Assembly: GCA_951799425.1 (NCBI GenBank) | Contig: OX637406.1 | Location: 26,592,390 to 26,656,389, forward strand | Direction: 5' to 3' | DNA length: 64,000 bases | DNA from: Ilex aquifolium | Lineage: Eukaryota > Streptophyta > Magnoliopsida > Aquifoliales > Aquifoliaceae | Shown here: positions 46,597 through 57,980 of the stretch, piece after piece | Layout: every line of letters begins with the position of its first letter | How positions within the stretch are numbered: position 1 is the first letter of the stretch | The notes under the pieces: model-generated | What the model was told of the DNA's origin: nothing | Seen by the model: only the letters and a program-made list of their open reading frames with translations | The model's database searches: none | Program-made: the position numbers and the translations under genes

Positions 46597-47978
46597 ATGG
46601 ACGGTAGACGTGGACATGGACGTGGACGTGGGCGTGGTCGTGGTCGTGGTCGTGGAGGTCAAGCAAACCCACCACCACCACCTCCCGATGCCATGAATGG
46701 CATTTATCAATGCCTAAGGGAGCTAACCACTCTGGTGCAACACCAGAATGGAAATAACCACCACAACGGGGGGTTTCAACCATTAGCTCTTGTACCGGGC
46801 AACAGGGATGAGAATCGAAGGATGGTAGTTCTTCGAGAATTCTTGAGGCAACGCCCACCTACTTTCCACGGATATTCTCACCCTTTGGAGGCGGATAAGT
46901 GGATTCGCCAAGTGAAGAAAATGTGTGACGGCATGGGAGTTGCAGAGGATCTACGGGTCGACCTAGCTACATATCTGCTAGAAGGGGAGACAGATCATTG
47001 GTGGGATTCGGTGAAGAGAAGGAGGAACACTGACGCGATTACCTGGGAGGATTTTGAGCAGATCTTTCAAGACAAATATTTTTCAGAATCGGTCAAGGAT
47101 AAGATGAGTGCAGATTTTTTCGCTCTACGAAAGGGTAGCATGACGGTGGTGGAGTATGAGAGAAAGTTCGACGAGCTATCCCGCTATGCCACGAAGTTTA
47201 TATCTACTGAAGTCAGGAGGGCTAAACGATTCGAGCAGGGCTTGAGGCCTGCCATTAGGGAAAAGCTTGTGGCTCACAAGATCCGGGACTATGGGGATCT
47301 TGTTGACAGAGTTGCACTGGTGGAGAGAGACATCGAAGACAACCAGAGATAACAGAACTTCACGAGGGGAGGTCCAATCAGGACTGGTGCTAGCAGTAGT
47401 GGTGTGCAAAGGGCAACTCCATACCGCCAACCTGACCAAGCTTCGGGGCAAAGGAATCAAGTCGTTCGAGGAGCTGGGGTTACTCAGAATAGAGCAGGCA
47501 CTGACCCGCGTCAATGTTTCGCATGTGGATGGTATGGGCACTTCAGAAATAACTGCCCATCGTTTCCACCAAAGACCAATCAAGCGGCAGGACAAGTGAA
47601 TGCAAATAGGCCACCACTACAGAAGCCACTACAGCAGAGACCGTTAGCAGTTGTAGCCCCAGGCGGTACCAATCAAGGAATAGTCTTTGCTTTGACCCAA
47701 CCGGAGGAAGATGCTTCCAATGCAGTTGTAGAAGGTATTGTTCTTCTCTATAATTCTTGGGCCCAAATTTTATTTGACCCCGGTGCTACTCATTCATTCA
47801 TACGCACTACATATGCTCTTAATTTGGGATTGGACTTTGAGAAGCTAGAACATACCTTGAGTATTGACATGCCTACGGGGGAACGGTTGGATACTAGAAA
47901 GGTGTGTAGAGGTTGTGTGCTTCGAATTGGGGAGCAAGAATTAATTGTAGATTTGGTTGCATTAGACATGAAGGGGTA
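46597..47978 (+). pseudogene. Gag and start of protease, with one stop, then truncated
   Basis: ATG at 46597 (MDGRRGHGRGRGRGRG) chosen over an earlier in-frame ATG at 46492, which lies in the leader. Capsid domain: HPLEADKWIRQVKKM, LEGETDHWWDSVK, DKYFSESVKDKM, MTVVEYERKFDEL. TAA at 47350-47352 interrupts the frame, which otherwise continues through the CCHC knuckle CFACGWYGHFRNNC (47515-47556) to the protease FDPGATHSFI and the strand ending ALDMKGYD. The catalytic D-S/T-G reads D-P-G here, so the protease is probably dead. At 47979 the frame runs into a foreign LTR instead of VILGMDWL. Confidence 0.88.
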
Positions 47979-48508
47979 TGATTAGCACAAAACTTTGTAT
48001 ATTTTTATGTGCTAATCATCTTATTTTAATTGCTTTTGGAGATTAAATGATGGGAGTTGGGTTAATTGAGTTCTTAACGATGATATTTGGTGTTTGCAGT
48101 TAAAAGGTGCTAAATGAGGCTTCTTAAGGCCTTCCCAAACCATTTGAGACAAATGAGGATGAAAAGGTAGCTTGGGGATAGCTCAGGAGAGGAGGAAATC
48201 AGAAAATCAGGAAGTCAGTCAAACCGTACCGGTATGCGTACCGGTACGCTAAGGCTACTGGAGTTCAGCGTACCGGTACGCTGAAGCCACTGGAGTTCGA
48301 CGTACCGTTACACGTACCGGTACGCTTTGCCTGATCTGCCCAAATGCTCTGCAACTCATGTCTGTTGCTTTGAAGGTCCCACCAATAGACCTCTCATGCT
48401 CCCCTGACACGCCCACAACACTATTAACCCCTTTCACACCCTTGATTGCAAGTTTGGAGCCTAGGTGATCAATGAGGAGAGAGAAGAGAAGAGGAGCTGA
48501 GTTGGGTC
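47979..48508 (+). mobile_element. Foreign LTR fragment replacing pol
   Basis: Starts TGATTAGCAC, an LTR-like end unrelated to the host element, and carries palindromes GTACCGGTAC at 48238-48247, 48270-48279 and 48314-48323; the middle one extends to the 18-bp palindrome CAGCGTACCGGTACGCTG (48266-48283). At 48509 sequence switches to the host element's own LTR (TACATGTTTTGACTC, matching 44774). Likely an insertion followed by deletion between it and the 3' LTR. Confidence 0.7.
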
Positions 48509-50049
48509 TACATGTTTTGACTCTTAATCATATATATTTGTTATGGAATCCTTGTTTCTTGATTGTTCTTGCAAATCTTACCATGTTTTGATGGAAGTTA
48601 TAGCTTAATAGCCATAAAACCTTTGTTTTTGACATCCAAACTCTAGTTTTTCAAGAAGAATGGATTTTTCTTCTTGATATTCATTTGTTCTTGATTTCAA
48701 GACTTGATATCTAGTTGTTCTTGATTTCAAAACTTTATATTCATTTATTCTTGATTTCAAGACTTGATATTCATTTTTTCTTGATTTCAAAACTTGATAT
48801 TCATTTGTTCTTGATATCAAAACTTGATATTCATTTGTTTTTTATTTCAAAAATTTATATTCATTTATTCTTGATTTCAAGATTTGATATTCATTTGTTC
48901 TTGATATCAAAACTTGATATTCATTTGTTCTTGATTCAAAAAAAAACTCTAGTGTTTTGGTTGGAAAAATAAAATTATATCTTTTGATGATCTCTTGCTC
49001 ATTTTTTCTTGAGATGTTATATTGAGAAATACCTATGAAATTGGGGGTTTTTGAGATACTTGTGATTTGAAAAAATGGTTGGTATTGCATCTCTTGTATG
49101 GTTTGTTGTGATGAACTTGAATTGCCTTCGAGAGCTGTCGTAGAGTGTTAGAGGTTAATCTATCCCAGTGGGGGTGAGATGGTTGCCTTCCACTTGTAGT
49201 GGATTGTTGTTTGTGAGAGCAACCACTATTGTTCACGTAAGTTCGAGGCGAGGGATGGTATATTTTTCCTGGGAAGGATTCGTCAATGCCGTGTGAGACG
49301 GTATACGCCCTTCCTAAAGTGATTTGTGTGGTTATGATTGGTGAACGAGGTAGAATCGTCGTGTAGATTCATGGGAAGCGACCAACATACCTCAGATACA
49401 AATACAATTGGGCAGTAACCAACATAGATGAGTGATACGACATACATGAGAATATGGGATGATGATATTGAATGCTTAATTGATTTCTTCAACTCTGACA
49501 TGTTTATTCCTTTCATTTACTTATTGCTATTGCGTTAAATTGAGATCGAATAAATTGTCACTGTTTTATTTCAAGTTATATATGATATTTTGAAAAGTGA
49601 GACCGAACTTTTTTATATGTTTTCCAAACCTTGTTCGAGTTTGGGAGGAGGTTGCTACAGAGCTTAGTGCTCACCCCCTACAAACAATATTTATTCTCAG
49701 AATTTGGTTTAGAGGAAGAACTCGGAGTTGATGAGCAGGTAGCTTGGGAAGCATAATTGGATGGAAGCGTGGATCCTGAGGGGGATGTCTAGAGTTGATC
49801 TCTCCATGTCCTAGACTAGGAGATGCATTTTGAGAAAATACATAGAAGATATTTTGTTTATTCCGCTGCAAGATAATAGTTGATTTTTAGACTGTAATTG
49901 ACATAGTTTGGCATATTCTTTTGGATGATGTTGTAGATATGATGTATAATTAATGGAATTTTCTTTATCTATGGATGTTATTAGTTGCTCTCATGATGTA
50001 AATAGTTTTAAATAGTAATGCCGTCCAAGGTGGATTTTGGGGCGTTACA
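48509..50049 (+). repeat. 3' LTR of the gag-only element, 5'-truncated
   Basis: Aligns with 44774-46407; the 94-bp length difference is almost all three missing 30-bp units. It lacks the promoter block. Ends GGGGCGTTACA, then AAATC. Confidence 0.92.
48674..48937 (+). repeat. 30-bp tandem repeat, 8.8 units
   Basis: Same unit as at 44940, three units fewer, with one diverged unit (TTTTTTATTTC) near 48838. Confidence 0.92.
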
Positions 50050-50928
50050 AAATCACATGTTTTCTTAGTCAACAATAGCTTGCAATACATATCTGATGCT
50101 TTAAAATAAACCTGGCAGATTTTTTCTCTTTGACTTTCAAGCTTATCCCAAGGGTTCCCCCTCTCCTATAAATACCCCCTTAGCCTTAGAGATTAATACA
50201 CCATTTCTACACCTTTGTAGGCCATTCTTTCTCATTTCTCGTGTATTTCTTTTATTTGTAGTGGTAATTCTTTCATTTTTGAGAGGCTTCTCTCTATTTT
50301 CCATTACTCATCCTCGTTGCTTTTCCATAGAAATGAAGTGTGAGTAGCTTTCTTATTACTCTTTAGTTAAGAGTGAAGGTTTTTCAAGTTTGCACTAGAT
50401 GTTTCAGCTATGTAACATCATTTTGGTTTAATGCTTTATCTTTCTTTCTTTTTTGTTTATTGAATAACTTTGCAAATCTCTCTACTTTGTAAAAGTTATT
50501 TGATTGTTTATCAACAAGCTAAACCTTGGTATAAATAATACTTACGATTCCCTACAAGTATTGAAGCTCAATCTTCAAAGTTTTATGTTCAGTCACCGAA
50601 ACATTATTGTGGTTTACGGAGATATCATCCGGTTAATCTTATGCTAACCCAGGGATTAACTGAGTTATAAACGTGCATAAATACACTAATGATAAATACA
50701 AGCAAATCTAGATCCTTAACTATAGAGTAATTTTTCCATTATTATAATCTTATATTTTGTCCATAAATCTTCAAATCAATCATTCATTGTTTTAAGGTTG
50801 CATTATTTTATCTATTGATCTTTTATTCCAAGATAACCAAAGTAGTTCTCTGTGTATCAACCTCAAACTTAATCAATTTGTATTACTACAGCTTGACCAC
50901 CTGCACTTGGGTCTACCTTTGAGAATCA
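50050..50928 (+). repeat. Probable Athila-like LTR, second part
   Basis: Resumes after the AAATC duplication. TATAAATA at 50167-50174. The end has the layout seen at the end of the 18343 LTR: a direct-repeat-like ACAGCTTGACCACCTGCACTT stretch is split here by position 50890-50910, then GAGAATCA and AGCAACG. No matching primer site of the tRNA-Asp type is clearly preserved. The fragment at 61500-61804 is the inverted relative of this end. Confidence 0.45.
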
Positions 50929-51122
50929 AGCAACGACCTGGCGAGATATAAGGTTATTGTTAGGATCATTTTGTTATTGTCTAATTTCGTGAAGACTTTT
51001 GTAAATCTCAACTATTTCATGGTCATGATGCTACAACGTTTAAGATCTGAAAACGTGAGAGGAAATTGTGCTTCAAGCTATATCAAGGGATTCTACGTAT
51101 GCACCTTCTTGCTTAGGACAAA
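50929..51122. other. Short unassigned stretch
   Basis: About 190 bp between the probable LTR end and the next LTR start. No frame, repeat or motif that I can name. Confidence 0.4.
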
Positions 51123-51945
51123 TGTAATGACCTAGAGACCTTAGCACCCTTGATTTAATTTATTAGACTTAGGTTAGAATCGGTAATTGTTCCGTTAATA
51201 AATTCTAGGTGTTTTTCAAGAAATTTTTTTCTAAACTTTTAATGTGTTTTGAAAATATAGAATTGAGTCATTTATCGGGGGAGACAAGTTTTTGCTTGAA
51301 ACATAAAAATTAGTAGGGACCACCCTATGTTTGCTAGGCTTCACTAGAGCGGTCTTTGAACGCTTAGGGATAAAATCAAAAAAGACTTAATGAGTGAGTA
51401 ATCAATATCGCCCTTTAGGTTGCTCTCAGGCCGCTCGAGCGATCTTCAGATGGTTCGAGCAGTCCCTTCTCTTCTGCTTTGGTTTGAATTCTTTTTTCAT
51501 TCTAGCAGTCACTGTCCTCCCACTACTCTCCCACTGCTTGAGCGGTCGTTCACAATTTGTGTTTTCCTGGTCTCCAAGACAAACCCTATTTCGAGCCTAT
51601 AAATAAAAGGAGCCTTCCCAAGCTAGGGTATCTTTCTTATGAGCTAATTTTATTGGCTCTAAATATTTGAGAGATCTTCTACCAAACCCACTTGAAGAGT
51701 GTGCATACAAAGATTCTTGGGTGCATCTTACGAGTGCTCGAGACCTAAACAAACCATACAGCGAGGAGTTCAAGTGAAGCAATCCACGACATCGGTGGGT
51801 GTATCTGGAGGAGAGATCTATAGAAGGAAAGGAGTGTCTAACCATTATATTGATTGAGGTATAAGATTCGAGTACTTGTAGATTGATTGTTGGATAGTTG
51901 ATTAGGCTTTGGTGAACCCTGAGTGGTATTTGAGTGTTTTTATTC
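51123..51945 (+). mobile_element. LTR fragment, same family as 1-1340, plus orientation
   Basis: Starts TGTAATGACC. TATAAATA at 51598-51605, preceded by CGCTCGAGCG (51432-51441) and other GAGCGGTC-like words. Its reverse complement matches 360-1140 in several blocks. The right end is lost where LINE sequence begins. Confidence 0.6.
51432..51605 (+). promoter_or_regulatory. LTR promoter with CGCTCGAGCG palindrome and TATA box
   Basis: A perfect 10-bp palindrome at 51432-51441, related half-sites (GGTTCGAGCAG, GAGCGGTCG) and TATAAATA at 51598-51605. Layout parallels 813-987 in the inverted relative. Confidence 0.5.
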
Positions 51946-53378
51946 ATTCATGGGTTGTTTCTGATCATTGCCCTACTATTCTTGATAATTCTAGTATTAA
52001 ATAGGGTCCAGGTCCTTTTAAGTTTTAGAATATGTGGTTGGAACATCATACTTTTAAAGGGAAGTTTAAGGAATGGTGGGAAGAGGTTTGTTTTGATAGA
52101 TGTGAGGGATACAAATTTATGAAAAAGATGGATTTTGTTAAGAGAAAAGTAAAAGTCTGGAATAAAGAGGTTTTTGGTGATACTCATGTTATTAAGAATG
52201 GTATTATGGATATGATTTTTGATATTGATAAGATTTAGGAAAGAGTGAGTTTAGATGAGGGATTAAGAAAAAGGAGATGGGAGCTTAAGAATAAATTTGA
52301 GGAGCTTGTTTTTAGAGATGAGATTAGTTGGAGACATAAATCTAGGGTGAAGTGGGTCAAGGAGGGGGATAATCATTCAAAGTTCTTTCATAGAATTGCA
52401 AATGGGAATAGGAAAAAGAACATTGTTAACAGATTAGAAGTTGAGTTTGTTTTTTTAATTTATATATGGCTTATAGAGTCTGTAGACCTAGAGTGGTTGG
52501 GCTTGAGTGGTGCCCCATTGAGGATAGGATTTCAAGGTGGATGGAGAGACTGTTTGAGGAATTAGAGGTTAGGAGCGTTATCTTTGAGTGTAGTCGAGAA
52601 AAAGCACCTGGGTCGGATGGTTTTACAATGGCTATTTTTCAAGAGTGTTGGGAGGTGGCGAAAATGGAATTTATGAGAGTGTTTTCAAAATTTTGGCAAA
52701 CTGGTGTGGTTGTGATATTACTAATGCAACTTTTATTTGTCTTATCCTAAAGAAGGAGAATTCCAAGATTATTGCCAAACTTTTGTCTATTCGGTTACAA
52801 GAGAGTTTAAGTGATACAATTTCAAGATTCCAAGGGGCATTTGAAAAGAGAAGACAAATTATAAATGTTGCTTTGGTCGTAAATGAAGTGGTGGATAAAT
52901 ATAGAGCTCGGGGAAAGGAAGGATTGGTTTTCAAGATTGACTTTGAGAAGGCTTATGATCATGTGGATTGGAGTTTTTTTGGATTTTGTGATAGAAATGA
53001 GGGGTTATAGCCATAGATGGAGGAAATGGATTAGTGGGTGCTCAAATTCTATGAATTTTTCTATCATTCTAAATGGAAAGCCAAGGGGTAGATTTAAGGC
53101 ATCTAGAGGACTTAGACAAGGGGATCCTATATCTTCTTCTTTTTTCTTTTTTGACTATGGTTATGGATAGGTTGAGTAAGTTAATTTTGAGGCCAAAACA
53201 ATGTAACTTGGTGGAAGGTTTTATGGTTGGTAGGGAAGGTTTCACATTTACAGTTTGCAAATGGTACCAATTTTTTTTTCTCTTCTGGAGATGAGGATAA
53301 ATTGTTGAATTTTAACAAGATTTGGAGATCTTTGGGGTAATGTCAGGTCTTAAGGTCAATATGGAGAAAAGTATGGTG
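51946..53378 (+). pseudogene. Plant L1-type LINE relic (endonuclease end and reverse transcriptase)
   Basis: Starts in the last part of an apurinic-type endonuclease (VSDHCPTILDN). It continues with MWLEHHTFKGKFKEWW, WRHKSRVKWVKEGDNHSKFFHR, the RT opening EKAPGSDGFTMAIFQECW, FQGAFEKRRQI, KIDFEKAYDHVDW (first catalytic Asp) and the SRGLRQGDPIS block. The catalytic FADD at 53254-53265 reads F-A-N-G, so the active site is lost. Several stops and frameshifts divide it, both ends are truncated and no poly(A) tail remains. Confidence 0.9.
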
Positions 53379-54214
53379 TGTTAGTAGTATGCTCTAAGAC
53401 CAATCGTGTAGATGATGTTTCGGGGCTATAGTAGCAACATTCATTACTTAATTAAATAAAAAGGTAAGTTTATTTATCATGTTTCTACTTTATTTCATTT
53501 TAATATACATGATATAGTCCATAGAGCAAAAGTAAAAAAAAATAGTTTCACAAGGGGTTGAGAAGAGAAGACCTATACTTCTTAATACTTAACTCTTAAA
53601 TGTTCCTAGTCATAGCATTACTATGTGGGCACTATGTAATCTGGATAGACTAGCATACACTATGTTTGCTTATATTTGATATGAGATGACTCGTCCAAGT
53701 CACTAGTGTAGGGACACTGAAGTAGGTGTGTGGGTGCTTGTTAAAGAACAAGTACACTGAACATGACCATTGACTAATGTAGGATTTTTCATATGGAGTT
53801 TTACATACCTGTTAATGTTAAATCCTAAAGTTACAGTTATGCAATCAATCCTTAGAATTGAGACACCATGGTTGTCTTGTGCATGGACTTCTATGCTTTA
53901 ATTGTACAACATATTCATATACTAACCATGTAACTTGGATATTTATTGTTGGACATAGTTAGACATGTATGGAGACATATGAATCTACAACATAGAATCA
54001 ATCACCCTTAGTAAATAAAGGGAGAATATTCTATGTGATCTTTTAGGATATGACTCAAGGAGTCCTTGGCCAAGGTAGAATGACAATTAGAAAAGAGTAA
54101 CTAATTGATCATTAAGAGTCATAGTCCTAATTTCATACCCTAGTAATTTAATTGGGGCATTGTGTGATAGAAGGATTGAATTGTATGATAACTATAGACT
54201 GAAGTGGTTCTTTA
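53379..54214 (+). mobile_element. Possible copia-like LTR (solo or fragment)
   Basis: Begins TGTTAGTAGTATGCTCTAAG, a wording I associate with plant Ty1/copia LTRs, and is followed by non-coding sequence up to the next element. I could not find a target duplication or a clear 3' end, so both identity and limits are tentative. Confidence 0.35.
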
Positions 54215-56528
54215 TGTGAGACTTGATCATGCATTGCATGCATATTAGCATAATTTTGTTGGCTAAATTGTAATTATGTAAAATTATTAAAGGGTTAATT
54301 AAATCAAATATTTCATAGCCATGTTGTGTGTGAACATGCATTGGGTATGTGGACCCTGTTAGTGATGTATTAGTGAGACCCATTCATAGAAATTTCATGT
54401 GTGAAAATACTAGCGGGTCGATTTCGAAATCACTTAAAAGCTTGGGGGGAAGCAAGTGTAATTACTCAATTAACTTTACACATGTTGAAGTATGAAGTTG
54501 CTGAGTCAATTTTAAGGCCAAGTGTATGTGGTTGTGTATGCCATGTGTGTGTGTGTATAAAGTGTAGGGTGTGTGTGTGTGTGTGCACTTTAACATTTAA
54601 AGGGGTGTGTGTGTGTTTAATATATAATCTCGTGTGTGTGTGTGTGTGTGTGTGTGTCTGGTTCTTTGCTGAACTGTGAGTGAGGGTGAGCAAGAGAGGA
54701 AGTGGAAAAAAAAAAAAAAAAAGACATCAAGAAAAGGTGTATTTATTTTAGTGTGTGTGTGTGTGTGATTAATTTATAAAAATGGGCTGGTTTATTTGAA
54801 TTTCAATGAGCAGTTTTATTTGAACTACAAGACAGTTTTTTTGTTAGTTTAATTAAGTGAATTAACATAATTTAGGGGCTATTAAGTATGGGTATTAAAC
54901 TAGGTGTGAGAAAAATGTAAAAAATGCATATTGAGATACTTTGAATGCTTTGATTAGGCTAAGTCGAAACCGAAATTATGGGAGTGAAATGGGTGGTTTA
55001 AAGGTTCAATTAGGGGCTTTTTTGCATTGATTAAATGTGTATGTGAAATGGCGTGTAGTGGTCTTAAAAGGAAAGAGCGATAGAGGTTGGAAATGGGTGT
55101 CCGTAATGCCGAAATCCTGATTTCTAAATGTTATTATCACATGTGTAAATTTTAATCCGAATGACCTGAAATTTTGCATGCTGCATTTTAAAATAATTCT
55201 TGATGTAATAATGTGACTTTCGAATGCAAATGAATCTGATATCAGGTACGGAATGTATGGAATGCCGAAAGTGCAGTTTTTAGGATTTGGGGTCGAAATA
55301 TGTGAAAATGGGCCCCCGGTCAATGTGTTTGACCTACTTAATCCTAATTGTGATTAATGTGAGTAATTTTGAAGATTTGGAGAGAAAATGTGATCCCTAG
55401 AATAAAAGTGCTAGTGTGTAAGTGGATAGTGCGGTAATCGGAGTTACCGGGGCACTTTGGGGGTGCATCATTTTGCATGCAATACAGCATGAATAATTAT
55501 TATATGTGATAAACATATTGATATTGTAATTACAAATGTGTTAGGTGGAACAGGTAAGACAGTCAGTGTTGGAACAGATACGGTAACACCGGAAGGATCC
55601 ACCGATATGACCGAAGGGTCGTAGATCTGTATATTTGAGGTGGGTGTATATCTTTATATTTTTTGAAAATTCTATTATAAGATGATAGTAAATGATAGAA
55701 TTTAATAGCATTTCTACAAGATTATGTGCTATGTGCCTATGTGAATGAATGATGTTTTGTATTGTGTATTGTGGAATGTGGCGCACTGTTTGATACAGGA
55801 GCGTCGATGCCTGATCACTGGGCGTGCAGTGGTGTGCTAGCACTGTGGTGTTCCTAGGAGTTTCAGGAGATACAGATCCATGTGGGATCGATTACCCGAT
55901 GAGGGGTAGTATGGATGTGATGTGGCTTGTGAATTCTTTGGAATTGGAATGATGTTGTTGTTTGATACGTGTATCTACATAGTATCTACCTACTTCAATG
56001 TATTACTATCATTTTCATTTCATATACAACATGTATACTCACTGAGCACGTGGTTTAGCTCACACCCCTATAGTTTCTCCTTTTCAGTTACTGTAGAAAA
56101 AGATGCAGACCAGTCCACTGTCTAGTCGATTGAGTCTTGAATAATGGTAGGGTGATATCACTCAGGTTGAGTGTCGTTATGACTAATTGTTGGGTTGTGT
56201 ATGATATTTGTGAGCGACTTTTATGACAGTTAATAGCATATGATTGTAACAGACTCAACAAGCATACATTGAGATGTATGCTATGTGGGTGTGGATTTTT
56301 GGTTTATGTCTATAACCTGGGAAACAAACAATTTGTACAGGTGTTATATATGGTACAGGTTATGAAACAGGATTTTACCATCATGCTTAATGACTAAGGT
56401 GATGGGTGGTGTTGCTGCACCTGTGGGATTATTTAATTTTTATTAGTCCAGATTATATTTATATGTAAACAAGTGTATAAAAAAACCTAGTCGCATCTCA
56501 TCCTTGGGATACCGGGATGGGGCGTGAC
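54215..56528 (+). repeat. 5' LTR of the 54-61 kb element
   Basis: 2314 bp, TGTGAGACTTG to GGGGCGTGACA. It contains GT-rich microsatellites (54528-54659, 54751-54768) and a run of 18 A (54705-54722). No convincing TATA box was identified. Confidence 0.88.
54528..54768. repeat. Cluster of GT microsatellites with an A run
   Basis: Several GTGTGT tracts separated by short unique pieces, then an A run at 54705-54722 and a further GT tract to 54768. Small frames on both strands here are microsatellite translations. Confidence 0.9.
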
Positions 56529-56536
56529 AATTTAGT

Positions 56537-56548
56537 TGGTATCAGAGC
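56537..56548 (+). other. Primer-binding site, initiator tRNA-Met
   Basis: TGGTATCAGAGC, nine bases after the LTR. Confidence 0.92.
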
Positions 56549-56761
56549 TAAAGTTTATAGTTCAGTAGTCAAGTTGAGTCTAGTGTGACAGTGGACTTAA
56601 GGATTGGTCTGTTTAGGTAGGATGTTAGGGGTCCGTGTGAGTGTGTGGAATATATACTACATGCTATCATGACCCATATGCGATACTCACATTTGTTGCA
56701 GTGATACATAGAGGGAGAAAGGTCATTTGCTAGGGCTGGAGGTAGGGGATAAAGACCCCAA

Positions 56762-57980
56762 GTGGAGGAGGAACCAGGTGATCGGGAGGCTAAGCAACTG
56801 TGGGAAGCAGCAGCTAAATACTTTGAGCAGCATACAACGCAAGTGGAAACAGTAAAGCTCAGGGGTACATTGTATGAACAGTTTAAAAAGCTTGACCCAC
56901 CAATATTCACGGGAACTACAGGTCTATTGGAAGCAGAAAATTGGTTACGACGCATCGAGAAGATATCTAGGGTGATAGGAGTTGGCGAGGAGGATAAATT
57001 GATGTTGGCCATTTTTATGCTAGCAGAGGAGGTTCAATATTGGTGGGAGGCTAAGGAGAGAGCATTGTTGCCAGTATGCACTGAAGGGGAGGCCAGCTCA
57101 GTTCCTAGAGTTCCCACATGGCGGCAGTTTACAGATGCCTTTGACAAGAAGTACTTTCCCTCGAGTTATCGATACCAAAAGCAGAATGAATTTTTACATC
57201 TGCAGCAGGGGAATCAGACAGTGTTGGAATACGAGGGCAAATTTAGTACTTTGTCCAAATTCATGCCTTTTGTTGTCGCAAATGAGGGGAAAGATGCAGA
57301 AGATTCCAGATGGGGCTAAATTACAATATTAGATCCCTTGTTTCAATGCTAGAATTAACCACATTTTCAGACTTATACAACAAAGCCCTGATTGTGGAAG
57401 CTGATCTAAAAGAAATGGAAGTGCAAGTGAGCAGGCGAAAAAGGGAAGATATGAACCAAGTGGACAGGGTTCCAAGGGAAGTTTCATTAGTAGAGCTTGG
57501 AGATGAATGTTTCCGAAGGGCACAAGTAAGAATAAAATAGGAGTCCTATTTCAGAGTCGAGGATAGGGAGTGAGTGAATCATCTTCATTTGCACCGGGTC
57601 GCGAGATGGGACAGTCTCGGGGGAGTACAGTTACTTGTTACCGTTGAGGACAGATTGGGCACATTGTACGGAACTGTCCTATGGGTGGACCAGGACCTAC
57701 TGTATCACGACGTTGTTTTTTATGTGGCCAGGAGGGACATATGCAGAGGGATTGTCTACAGTACTCTACCTAGAGTTCATCGATGGGCAGTGCATCTACG
57801 GTGTTCCGAGGAGCAGCGAGTGGCAGAGGTCGAGGACGAGGAGGTAGTACTGGAGGTAGCGGTGCTGGTGGCAATGGACTGAGTGGACCTGAGGTTGGAG
57901 GTCGTGTTTTTGTACTTACCCAGCGGGATGCTCAGGCGACCCCAGATGTGGTCACAAGTATGATATCTATTTTTGGTCGA
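56762..57980 (+). pseudogene. Gag with two zinc knuckles, frameshifted
   Basis: The capsid domain is in the first frame (FTGTTGLLEAENWLRRIEK, AEEVQYWWEAKER, FDKKYFPSSYRYQK, TVLEYEGKFSTL). A frameshift near 57290 leads to MGLNYNIRSLVSMLELTTF, and another near 57540 to a third frame with two CCHC knuckles: the first (57636-57677) has its second Cys codon changed to TGA (57645-57647), the second (57714-57755, CFLCGQEGHMQRDC) is intact. A Gly/Arg-rich linker (57783-57900) leads to protease. No good ATG start is visible. Confidence 0.85.

Larger units (their letters stand above)
44016..50049 (+). mobile_element. Tekay-like element with gag only, rearranged, TSD AAATC
   Basis: Plus-strand element: 5' LTR 44016-46407, initiator tRNA-Met PBS, gag and protease start, then a foreign LTR scrap (47979-48508) in place of protease end, RT, RNase H and integrase, then a 5'-truncated 3' LTR (48509-50049). 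AAATC is duplicated at 44011-44015 and 50050-50054, proving a single insertion later rearranged inside. Confidence 0.88.

Noticed and set aside
1..51945. The inverted LTR pair 1-1340 and 51123-51945 as ends of one huge element
   Set aside because: LTRs of one retrotransposon are direct, not inverted, and the copies are too diverged; they are separate insertions.
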